Below, one piece after another: positions 45,245 to 54,903 of a stretch of DNA of 64,000 nucleotides (position 1 is the stretch's first letter; each line of letters opens with the position of its first letter). A program made the translations under genes and the position numbers. The DNA is from Laccaria trichodermophora (Eukaryota > Basidiomycota > Agaricomycetes > Agaricales > Hydnangiaceae). Where the stretch lies: the NCBI GenBank assembly GCA_018417955.1, contig JACTVC010000006.1, positions 62,001-126,000 of the forward strand. Reading direction: 5' to 3'. The notes under the pieces are model-generated. The model did not search any database and was not told the DNA's origin. It saw nothing but the letters and a program-made list of their open reading frames with translations.

Positions 45245-45870
45245 TTGAGGGATTGGGAGTTTCAGGACCTGGTAAACAAGTTGAGGTTTGCGATGGGGGT
45301 TGATGTTCCTGTGGATGTATCCTCGATTGACGAGGGTGATTACAGCTTTGTTCAGTCGACAAATTGCCATCGAGGTGTATTGACCGATATCTATGGAAAC
45401 GAGAAAGCCTGTAAGCCTTTGCATTAATATTGAATGACCAACTTACTTAATAGCACTGTTGAAAAGCCCCGACAGTCCCTTGCTGTGATATTTGTACCCC
45501 GAGCTTCTGAACCGTACACGCCCAGCTCCACCTCAGCCAAATTCTCGGAAAACAGCTGCATCGTATGAAGCCGTTAATCCCACAACAAAGTCGAGCCTCG
45601 CAGAATGGCGTACCAAGATTTGGAACCACAACTTTGATGATGCGATCTTCAGCCCTGTGGGAATCCTTAGCAATGGCACGCTCGAGAAGCTGGCCTCCGT
45701 GGCAAGCCCGATCGAAAATTCGATTGGATTAGAATGTGTGATTGGTGGATGGGCCTGGTTTGGGACTTACGGTGACGAGCTCTTGGCAGAAATCAAAACC
45801 CTCCCATTCAAGTCCATACCAAAGCAGAAGCAGAAGAGGGTAGCAAAGCAGTCAATGGTGGATGTTGCAG
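45245..45870 (+). pseudogene. Fragment of RecQ-like helicase C-terminus
   Basis: An exon-like piece reads MGVDVPVDVSSIDEGDYSF then VQSTNCHRGVLTDIYGN. After a likely intron, TCCCTTGCTGTGATATTTGT encodes CCDIC in one frame while the adjoining LLNRTRPAPPQPN is in another. It continues to LAEWRTKIWNHNF and GWAWFGTYGDELL. The NCxRxxL...CCDIC pattern matches the zinc-binding subdomain of RecQ-like helicases in mushrooms. The frame break and in-frame TGA mark a pseudogene, and no helicase motor motifs were found upstream. It is a different subfamily or region from the relic at 19-21 kb. Confidence 0.5.
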
Positions 45871-46133
45871 AAAAGCGAACGCGTGTCTCAGCTGCTGTGA
45901 CACGTGTGGCATTTAATGTTGTCATAGTCCTCAATGTGTCAAAAAAAATCTACTTTTTCAAATCTACTGTAATCGCATTATTTGAATCAAATAAACTATC
46001 TAAAGGTGTAGCCAGAAAAACTTTTTTTTGTGATGTTTCAGATGGGTGTTTTGAGGTGGGTGAATGTTCGCGGAAATTTCTCTAAGTCAGCATCACACGC
46101 AGGGGTCCCTGCCAAACTGTGTTCGTTTGTCCA

Positions 46134-46225
46134 AGTCGTTCTGAGGTGTTCTTATTTTTCGCAGTCCGCCTGATGTTTGACCCCACAACAAAGCCACAAC
46201 AAGTGGCAAACACCTCAGAACGACT
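46134..46225. mobile_element. 92-bp hairpin with 17-bp perfect inverted ends
   Basis: AGTCGTTCTGAGGTGTT at 46134-46150 is perfectly complementary to 46209-46225. The unit looks like a very small foldback sequence; whether it is mobile cannot be told from one copy. Confidence 0.55.
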
Positions 46226-46313
46226 GGCTAGCGAGTCTAGGAATTGACATATTAGGTCCAGTTTAAACACAGCCAAATACAATTTAAAAAAATTCACGCT
46301 GCAAAGCATTATC

Positions 46314-46845
46314 ACCTTAAACAAGAAATGATCGGGTAGCTAAGCGAAGCCTTTGACAGATTGCGTGACAAACTAATCATTTTTACACCTCTTATGTAAT
46401 TAACACAGACTTATGGGAAAATTTTTATATTGACGGCGTGTTTGCCTATTGTGCAAAGGTGATGTCCAGATGTAAAAAAAAATGTTGTTACTATTTTTAA
46501 AATCTGTCTTGAAGTACATCCACAGGACAAAAGGCTGGGAAGATTTAAAATTTGTAAACATAACAAATTTCAGGAACAATTCAGTCTGTCTCTTCGGCAA
46601 TAGGAATTTTTTTAATTTTTTGCAAAGCTTTGTCTAGGTAACACAGTTGTGGGCAAATTTAAACAATAAGCACATTAATTGTTTTTTCTCTGTCAGCCCC
46701 CTTTGAACAATTGGCAGACATACGGTCATAATAAAAATTTTCCCATTGGTTTGTTGTAATTACATAACCGATGCAAAAATGATTACTTTGTCACGGAATC
46801 CGTCAAGGGCTTCGCTTAACTGCCCGATCGTCCCTTGTTTAAGGT
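46314..46845. mobile_element. 532-bp foldback MITE, ACCTTAAAC ends
   Basis: Inverted repeats of about 150 bp share ACCTTAAACAAG, GATCGGG, TTAAGCGAAGCC (TA in the left copy), AATCATTTTT, TTATGTAATTA and TGGGAAAATTTTTAT. No ORF is supported and the target duplication is unclear because the end itself is palindromic. Confidence 0.78.
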
Positions 46846-47562
46846 GTATGCAAGGCACTGTAAGATGGAAGTGATGCTGGCGGAAATAGAGCTCAGGGAC
46901 TGCTGAAAATGGAACTCAGGGACCGCTTAAAATGGAAATACATTCCTAATTAGGAAGGACGGGGAGGGGGAGCTGATCTTAAACGAAAAATACAACGTCG
47001 TGTACTAAACAAATTTTTTACATACCCCTTGGCAACTACATAAACAGGACAAAGTAAACTATCCAGAAACCCTGGTTTCTCCTGAACAACCCAGGGTTTC
47101 CAGAGTGCTTGCGTAGCCCCGTTTCCACAAGAAGCGGAGCTCAGAATATTTGAAGTCCACCACATGGGCCTCCATGGGCACATGCACAGAGTCATGCATA
47201 AGTTCAAGTTGGCGGCAGGGTCACCAACCTTTCAAGTAGCATTGACAAGGGACTATGGAAGGGAGCAGTGGCATCCCTAAATCACTCCCACTCTCCTTCA
47301 ACTGTGTGAGTATAGCTACTCTTCCAAACCCTCATCTTGTGTAAACCATGAACCAATATTATTTACTGTGGTAACCACTTGTTGAGCAGGTGCGTCGCAT
47401 CGCGCGATGACGCGTGTGCGACAAGGGATGTGCGTGACGGAGCTTAACTCGTCGCGCTCTCTTCTCATCATGACCAGGGCAAGGTCAGAACGCGACACGC
47501 GTCGGCATCTGGTTAGATTGATCCACATAAACACTGCAGGTTACAGTTTTCGTTCACAAACG
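46846..47562. other. Unassigned between two MITEs
   Basis: No gene recognised. GGGACTGCTGAAAATGGAACTC and GGGACCGCTTAAAATGGAAA near 46895-46935 form a small imperfect duplication (longer than 20 bases only in part). Confidence 0.4.
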
Positions 47563-47783
47563 TTACAGCTGAATGCAAAACCCTAGACATCTCGCAGAAA
47601 TTTCTTGACTCCGCCTCGCTTTGTGCAAACAATCACTTGAGGAAGCGAGCACGAATGATGCAAGTCCTCCACCAATGCAGTGTCCTCATGATACAAACTT
47701 GTGCCAAATGCGGTTGTTTGCACAAAGCGAGGGGAACACCATAAAATTTCGCGAGGTGTCTAGGATTTTGCATTTAGCTGTAA
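47563..47783. mobile_element. 221-bp MITE, TTACAGCT family, copy 2
   Basis: Ends are TTACAGCTGAATGCAAAACC and the complement of TTACAGCTAAATGCAAAATC, extending to CTCGCTTTGTGCAAACAA on each side. The termini match the element at 43851-44398, though the interior is shorter and different. Confidence 0.78.
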
Positions 47784-48157
47784 AAAAAACTTGAGGAGAA
47801 ACACGAATGAATCGACAAAACATATAGAAAAGTGGCTATGTACCATAAGTACCTGTATAACGCGGCAAAATTTTGTCTCCTCATTTCTTGAAATAGTTTC
47901 GGTCCATCAATTCCGCCTCGGATCTGCCATCTTACTAAGTACTCGCCTTCGGCCTTGCGGACACCGACGAGATCCACCGAACCAATATATTTGTTGCAAG
48001 GCTTGTGGATCAGGCGCTTTACGCCAAGAAGTGTCATTGAGACTAAATTTTAGAATTTATCATGTTAATTTTCTTGATAACTTGAAGGGATGTGTACAAA
48101 TGATTTCAAGCTTCAATACAAGTACTTCATACCCAGTTTGAACATTTTTAGTCTCTG

Positions 48158-48380
48158 AATACTATATGTGGTCACGATGTGCGTATGAGTCAGGATATGC
48201 GGAGGCCACTTTTCATGGCATTCCCTTGCTCCTGTTCTTTTGAAAAGGTTCACACATATTGAATTAGTATATAGAGTGTTGCTTGCAGAGCTTTATGGGA
48301 TTTCTGAGGTGCAGGAACAACATGAAAAATGCACTCCGCATATCCTGACTCATACGCACATGTTGACCACATATAGTATT
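48158..48380. mobile_element. 223-bp MITE with AATACTATATGTGG ends
   Basis: Inverted repeats of about 50 bp: AATACTATATGTGGTCA then TGTGCGTATGAGTCAGGATA and TGCGGAG on the left, complementary on the right. It lies 140 bp upstream of the ERT1-like start codon, so it probably sits in that gene's promoter or 5' leader. Confidence 0.75.
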
Positions 48381-48521
48381 GATGATCAAGGCGCTACGCA
48401 GCTGTTGTTCTAGAGGTCGCGTGAACAGAAATTTTGACAGTGAGGTGATCGGGGTCCTCCGATTCATTCGGCATTATAACATTTTCTCACTGCTGTTTAC
48501 ACCTTTCCTCATACCCACTCC

Positions 48522-50193
48522 ATGGCCACCTACGTTGATAACGCACTTGCGCAAAGCACATCCCAAACGACTGCGCCTCTGGCAGACGATGCTGGCAAGA
48601 AAAAGAAGACGATGAAAAGGCGAAAGGTGAACCACGCATGCTTGTATTGCCGACGTAGTCATATGACTTGTGATGAAGGAAGACCTTGTCAGCGTTGGTG
48701 AGCTTCGTTCGTCGATCACTAATTCATCTAAACTTTTGTTGGCGGGGAAAGCCTCAAACGTGAAATAGGGCATCTCTGTCACGATGAACAGCGGCTCAAG
48801 GTTCCCGACACGCAAACTCAACGCCCAACAATAACCGGCGTTAGTGTGGATGTACCACGAACGTACGCTCCGGGTAAGCACACAAAAGTGAGTGAGAATA
48901 CGGACTGATGATCGTCGTATAGTGACCGCTTACCCAGCCCCTCCACCGCAACCGACATTGTCGTGGCCGTCGACTTTTTCATACCAGCCAGAAAGTTTTG
49001 GGAATGAATTCTCGGTGTTGACGTAGGTGAATCCCTTCCTCTTCATGATACTTATTGTTGATCATTGCACAGAGACTTTTTGGAAACACTAAACGAAGGA
49101 TCCTTCTTCTGCCCGCCTATGACAATCATGCCCACACTCGCCTCATCCCCCGCTTTTACAACCCATACCACTCCCGTCCGGCTCAGTCAACCGCCTCCAC
49201 CACTCCAATCCTCCTCCCACCCTTCCCTGCTCACCACAGCAGCAGCCCCCTCTAAACCCTCAGAGGAAACCATGCCCACTATCCTCCCAGCCGCGACTAA
49301 AACCGAAAAATTTCTCCTCACAGCGGCAGACCAAGAGTCCGGTTCGCGCAACGAGCGGTTGAACAGGGTCATCCGCGCAAAATACGAAGCAGGGCTATTA
49401 AAGCCGTACAACTACGGCAAGGGGTACACGCGGCTGTCCTTGTGGATGGACAAGAATGTGTCCCAGGAGTCGAAGCAGCAGATTCTCCAGCCGCTTTCTG
49501 TGTTACGCCCGAAATTCAGAGTGAGTGGTTTCGTCCCTACGCTCAATCTTTTTTTTTTTTTTTGAAGCAGTGGGATTTAGGCTGTCGCGCAGTTGCTTCA
49601 GGACATTGATTTGGTATTTATCGAAGAAGAGTTCGAGCGGATGCTCCTCGATTACGACCGTGTATTCTCGGCAATGGGCGTTCCGGCGTGTTTGTGGAGG
49701 CGGACGGGGGAAATATACAAGGGCAATAGGGAGTTCACCGAGCTCGTTGGAGTGGATGGGTATATGATGCGTGAAGTACGTCCGCTTCACGCTTTTACTG
49801 TCCCTCCTCATCGCCGTTTCTTTTCTTAGGGAAGACTTTGCATCTATGAACTCATGGCCGAAGAATCAGCGGTCAATTACTGGGAGGTTGGTTCGCCTCC
49901 ACTGTGCTGAAATGTTTTTCGCCTGACTCTCCACGCAGAAATACGGTCACGTCGCATTCGACCCGAGCCAAAAAGCTGTCCTCACGTCATGCGTGCTGCG
50001 ATACAAGCCCGTGATTAAAGTTGGGTCTTACAGCCCAAAGATACCACCAAAAAAATCACTGAAGAACGACGAGGCTGCGGAGACGGAACCGCAGGGCGAG
50101 GAGGGGTTTATTAGCTGTTGCTTCTCTTTCACAATCCGGCGGGACAGGCATGGTATTCCGAGTATGATAGTGGGTAATTTTATCAAGTGCTGA
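48522..50193 (+). CDS. ERT1: ERT1/AcuK-like Zn2Cys6-PAS transcription activator of gluconeogenesis, 450 aa
   Basis: Seven exons: 48522-48697, 48752-48873, 48923-49022, 49073-49520, 49581-49775, 49830-49886 and 49939-50193, totalling 451 codons including the stop. A basic KKKKTMKRRKVNHACLYCRR leads into the binuclear zinc cluster CLYCRRSHMTCDEGRPCQRC (its last Cys completed at the first splice) and LKREIGHLCHDE, which is nearly diagnostic of the family. A disordered Pro/Ser/Thr region precedes a PAS-like domain (ERMLLDYDRVFSAMGVPACL, then WRRTGEIYKGNREFTELVGV in part). Family members in yeasts and Aspergillus activate gluconeogenic and ethanol/acetate-utilisation genes in the nucleus. Intron 4 contains a T16-type tract. 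Length and ends look complete. Confidence 0.93.
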
Positions 50194-50516
50194 TATGATT
50201 CATGTATCTCGTTATATACGCTGCCCGTCTACGTCAGGTTAAATCACTTGTGGCTTGGAAGATATTTCCAAGAAGGTCGGCCATCTTTATACTATCCTTC
50301 CAACCTGACTTTAATGTCCAGGTAAAGCCATTCTCCACATCTCAAAATCAGATTGAGGGTTGCTCTCTGTTATCAAACTTTTGTGGTGACGGCCTACGGC
50401 GATTTTTGTTTGTTGACTGCCGTGGATCTATAAGCCAATGCCCAGCGAGAGCGACTCGACAAATTTGCCATTTGCTTTTGCAACCGACAAATATTTTGTG
50501 ATAAAATTGATAGGGA
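50194..50516. other. Convergent intergenic stretch
   Basis: Lies between the 3' ends of the ERT1-like gene and the second BTB gene. An inverted pair GGTTGGAAGGATAG-like/CTTGGAAGATATTTCCAAG gives a local hairpin near 50255-50280 that might aid 3'-end formation. Otherwise nothing is seen. Confidence 0.4.
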
Positions 50517-51470
50517 TTACAGGAGATCCCTAAAATTAACTATTTTGGCATGAAGATCGTTCAATTTCTGATTGATGGTGGATTGGTTGGGCGCATAGGA
50601 TGAGCATTTAGTGCACGAAGTGTACTCATTCGACCACACGCGAAAGTCCCTCGGGTTATCAGTAACTCTGAGGATGTGTTGGGATGTGAGTTTGTACCAA
50701 CCCAGCAAATGATCACCACTGCTTGTTTGGTGGGGGGGCGCTTGTGCCAGGGACCGCAATGCTTCTCTTGTCAAATTAGCCCATTGTGCATAGTATTTCA
50801 TCTACAAGACATTTTAGAGCATGTTCTGTAATACAGATATAAGATCGCACCCAAACCCGCAATGCGCCCGGATGTGTTAGCGTATCTGCCGCTTCGGTCA
50901 ACGCTGAAGGTCTGCAAATTGAGATAGGCGCAACTTGATCGACAATATCCGGGTAATCGTGCTTAATCGCGTAGTTCAAAATTTCCATCGGCCTCTGATT
51001 GAGTATCTGGCTACGGAAGGGATTAGCCTGAGCCATAGAATCATGATAGCACACACACGTACTACATCCTGGTTCTACAAGTATTCATCGCACCATACAC
51101 TTCGTATTTCTCCGCAGCCTCCGCCAACGCAAAAAACAGGTCAAGCTCCAGACTCACGACGGATGGCTGGCGTGCTGGGTGCACGAATTGGAACAGGATC
51201 TCCAGGACGCTTGCAGGCTCGGAGAGTTGGACGATTTCGTCGAGGGTAGGAATCTCAGAGGGAGGGAATCCTCCGGTGGTGGATTGAAGATGTGTGCGAT
51301 AGATGTGGAACAAGACCCCATCCGATGATCGAATAACGAGATCGGCGGCTGCATCGCGAACTGAGGTGAAAGGTGGTGAGATGTCAGGGTTCGTTGTAAT
51401 ATTGAAACGCACAAAGCTCTGAGGTTTTCACTGTCTTTGCGGAGGGGGTGGAAATTTCAGGAGTTGTCAT
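50517..51470 (-). CDS. BTB/POZ-domain protein, 265 aa
   Basis: Four exons: 51470-51413, 51360-51066, 51010-50851 and 50801-50517, with introns of 52, 55 and 49 bp, summing to 266 codons including the stop. The BTB core is DLVIRSSDGVLFHIYRTHL, then IVQLSEPASVLEILFQFVHP and FFALAEAAEKYEVYGAMNTC. The C-terminal half has repeated helical pieces (MEILNYAIKHDYPDIVDQVA) and a CTKC pair. Unlike the BTB gene at 35-36 kb all frames join cleanly. It is probably an oligomerisation or Cullin-3 adaptor protein; function unassigned. Confidence 0.88.
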
Positions 51471-51862
51471 CGTGGTTGTGGATTCATCGGTCAATCTGAG
51501 GCGTCAGCTCATGATCATGACCCACAATCGTGTGAACGGTCAAAAAACCTGTTGATCCCAAGAAAGAAATGCGCAGCCCTTTGACGTAAATTTATTGTCT
51601 GTAACTTAGTCAGAGATGCAAAAAAGGGCTTTCAAGAAGATCGATTGAGCACATACAGGTCAAATCGAAATGGCTGGTGCGAGCGAGCACATAGAACTTT
51701 GTGGTCAGCAGAATAACCGGCCAGACTTCACCAATTACCAACTATAAGGAATTTCGCGAGACTGTTGAATGACAGCAAATATCATGATCATGCTAATTTA
51801 AGTCGAGGTACTGTAAGAATTCTATCATCAACGTCGGGGAAATCAATATAAATTAAGTGGGG
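51471..51862. other. Intergenic
   Basis: Holds the upstream region of the BTB gene and the 3' flank of the MFS transporter. No other feature seen. Confidence 0.5.
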
Positions 51863-54000
51863 TCAGCCTCTCCATTTGTCTCTCCACCCAGCCCACACAC
51901 TGAGAAGTATACTCAACAAGGTAACTCCAATCGTCAGGTATATGCTGTCAACGTAGCATTCCAAACCTTGGATACATCTAAGATCGGCAGAGGTTGTGGG
52001 ATCAGAATCATGGATTAGCTTGAGAGAAGCCCTCAGAGAATGTATGCCCTCCGTCTGGACACCCTCATGCGCATCAAAGTTCCGCCCAAATATTATAGAA
52101 AAAAGATTTCCTGAAATCATGGGAGACATAGATAGATACCCCCAGTTCTCGGAGAAATGGGCTTAAATGTCGTCATGATCAGAATGTGCGTTCTTGACGA
52201 GTAAAGACAACACTCACGCATCCCGAACCACTCCAGACATACAATTACGAATAGTGACCAAAGACTCCCGTACGCGAAACCGAGGAGGGTACTGGCGATC
52301 CACAGCCTTTTTATATCGTGAATGAAGGCTGTAGCTAACTGAGAGGTGAAGAAGAGAAACGAGACGAGCGTGAGGGAGTATGAACGCAGCATGCCAAAAC
52401 GGTTTTTGCCCCAGTCGGATATCACGCCTATGGATAGACAAATTACAGGGCTGAGGAATATGCACAGGAGAGATACAGACCGATGAATAGCCTCCCCGCA
52501 CAATTCATGAGACTTATTGTAGAGACTTGCGTTGCCTGCCATTGGGAAGCCCTGATCGGATTGTACTGAGGATTTTTGTAACCGTATAGGGCTTGAGCCA
52601 TTGAACCGACGTTATTGATATCTACAAATTCATCAACGAGCGTGAAGGAAAGATCGGACGAATACATACACATCAAACCCGTCCCGCTTACTGAACATAG
52701 AAATGAGACGAAAGATTAATTCAGATAGGATGATGATGGCTCACGCAGGGAAAGGAGAGTAAACAACAACCAAAAATCTCCGCTTGTCCATAATTTCCTC
52801 CCGTATACATTTGGGAACAGTTCCGGGCTTGTAGTTGGCGTATGGCTTGGACCCCTTACTCGTTGGGAATGGGTCGTTACTAAATTTCTATCACCATCTT
52901 CTTGCCCTGTCGAAAGATGAAATGTTAATAATTCGGCCACCAATAGTGATATTGTCATCATCACCTAGCCCATTTTCCTCATCATCGCCGCTCACATTAT
53001 TACCGCTACCTTCTAGTAATGGCGTATTGCTGCCATCATCGTCAGGGTATCGAGTATCCAAGGGTATTTCCTCTTCACTTGGTGGTAGAGGGATGGGGCG
53101 TACGAGAAAAAAACCCAGAATCATAGGAAGTGATGTTCCAATTGCCAACAGAAGCAGAAAGGACGATGTGTCTCCCGCAAAGAACGCGTGGGAGAGGGTG
53201 GAAAACAAAAAGGCTGACAGGCCCAAGCCCGAGATAACTAGTCCGCTTGCAGATGCGCGCTACAAAAAAGATAAGGGAAAGGGTTGCGAAACGTGACAAG
53301 ACATACAACATACCATGCGGTCAGGGAAAGTTTTTGCAATGGTATTAAGTGCAGCCGTGATACCACAATGGTTGCCAGCGCCAGTCATGAACCCAAACAA
53401 GATTAGGAGGGAGAAGCTAAACGTGGAAAGAGAAGTAGCATCCTCTGGAATTCCCTTGTCATAGATATATCGTATTCCAGAGTATCCTCCAAGAAGGAAA
53501 AGAAAGGCGCACACAAACAGGATTCGGGGACCTCGGGAGTCAACGATTCGTCCCACAACAGGACCGCTGATACTGCCACCGACTGAAGGGATTTAGCATG
53601 ACAGAGGAGGATGAAAGCGTGATCTTACCGTTTCCTGCCCCGCCGACGATGTTTAATTGAGCATGAGTGATGCGGAGTTGGGAGCCTAATTGGGGGGCGT
53701 ATGCTGGACAACATAAAACGACATCGGTATCCATTCTTTATCGGAATAGATGGCCATAAATGATCGACCGCCCACAGCTGACGTCGCCTCAACATCTACC
53801 ATAGCAAAGCCCAATTCCAGAACCACACCTCACCTGAATAAACCTGGTGTGCAGTTCGTCAGTACGCAATAACAGAAGACAGCAAAACTGAGGCTTACAT
53901 AGCCAGTTCCAGAGGCGAGAGCGACGATGAGACTAGAAATTAGAGTCGCCAAGCGTGGGGCAGTGTAGAGACCCGAAACTCTGGAAGTAACGTTGGGCAT
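51863..54000 (-). CDS. MCH1-like major facilitator (nodulin-like) transporter
   Basis: Start MPNVTSRVSGLYTAPRLATL at 54000, stop at 51863, with many short exons including a probable 10-nt microexon (GTTTATTCAG). Splicing across it restores GYVYSAYAPQLGSQL. Membrane segments are evident: one after PRLATL, several in ILFVCAFLFLLGGYSG, FSFSLLILFGFMTGAGNHCG and SGLVISGLGLSAFLFSTL, then after an acidic cytoplasmic loop (GDDEENGLGDDD) the second half with LTLVSFLFFTSQLA, LLGFAYGSLWSLFVIVCLE and the final SIYLTIGVTLLSILLSVWAG. The GRIVDSRGPR loop is the MFS signature between segments 2 and 3. The family includes yeast MCH1, of uncertain substrate, located in vacuolar or plasma membranes. Confidence 0.85.
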
Positions 54001-54903
54001 ATTACATGGGACGGGGACGAGAAGTCGAGGACGTCGTTGTGCAGAAGGAAGTCCAAATTCTATAATTTCTCACGGTTGACAACTACAACGTTTGATGACC
54101 CTGCCGCCGATGCCAAAAGGGTCAACATCACAGCGCCTCCCTGGTGCTTCATCAATCAAACGTTCTGCTGAACTGCCTGAACACTGGACAAGTGATTTTT
54201 CATTTGATCCACAAAAACCGCGTTTCTGAAGACGATGATGTGGAGAATTGCAACGTTCTCAAAGGTCAATTATCATCAAGGGCGCAACTGGTGTGGGTTC
54301 GATTCGTGGAACTTCTCAGCTTGAAGAGTTCCGAGCCTTTTCTGGCACTAGAGGAGCTGAACATTTGAATTCTTGTAGCCCCTCCATTGAGCAACGAAAA
54401 TGAATTTAGGGTTGGTTCAGAGTTGACTGAGTGGACGAGGAAGTTGCGAGGAAGTGCGATGGTGGGTTAAAGTACGTGAATATATGTCTCCTGGAGATTC
54501 CTTCAAATCCGTTCGTCTGTCGCGGTTCAGGTGGGAGGGGCCATTGAATTGTCAATGGTCGTATTCTACAACTCTCAAAGATAGACAAACAATGAATTGT
54601 TCCAAATATCCGAAGCAACCGGTACAATGAGAGTGTAGGTATAATAACGACGAGTAGAAATGAGAGTGAGCATATAGACATGTGAAGGTATAGATATCGA
54701 GAGATAGAAAATGGGACGCCGAATGAAAGTGAAGGGTAGTAGTAGGAAGTGGGTAGAGTACAGAAAATATCTATTCGCGAGGAAGAAAGAGAGATGATAG
54801 GATGAGAGTGAGATTGGTGGAAGAGAGAGGGGGATAGTAATAAAAAGGTAAAATAAAAACCAACCAACCAACATAAATAGATCCACAGATCCAAAAAGAG
54901 AGC
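54001..54903. other. Intergenic, 3' region of the Ser/Pro-rich gene
   Basis: The right half is purine-rich on the plus strand (54640-54860), typical of a 3' UTR read on the minus strand. A short plus-strand frame at 54144-54368 shows no domain or splice support. Confidence 0.45.
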
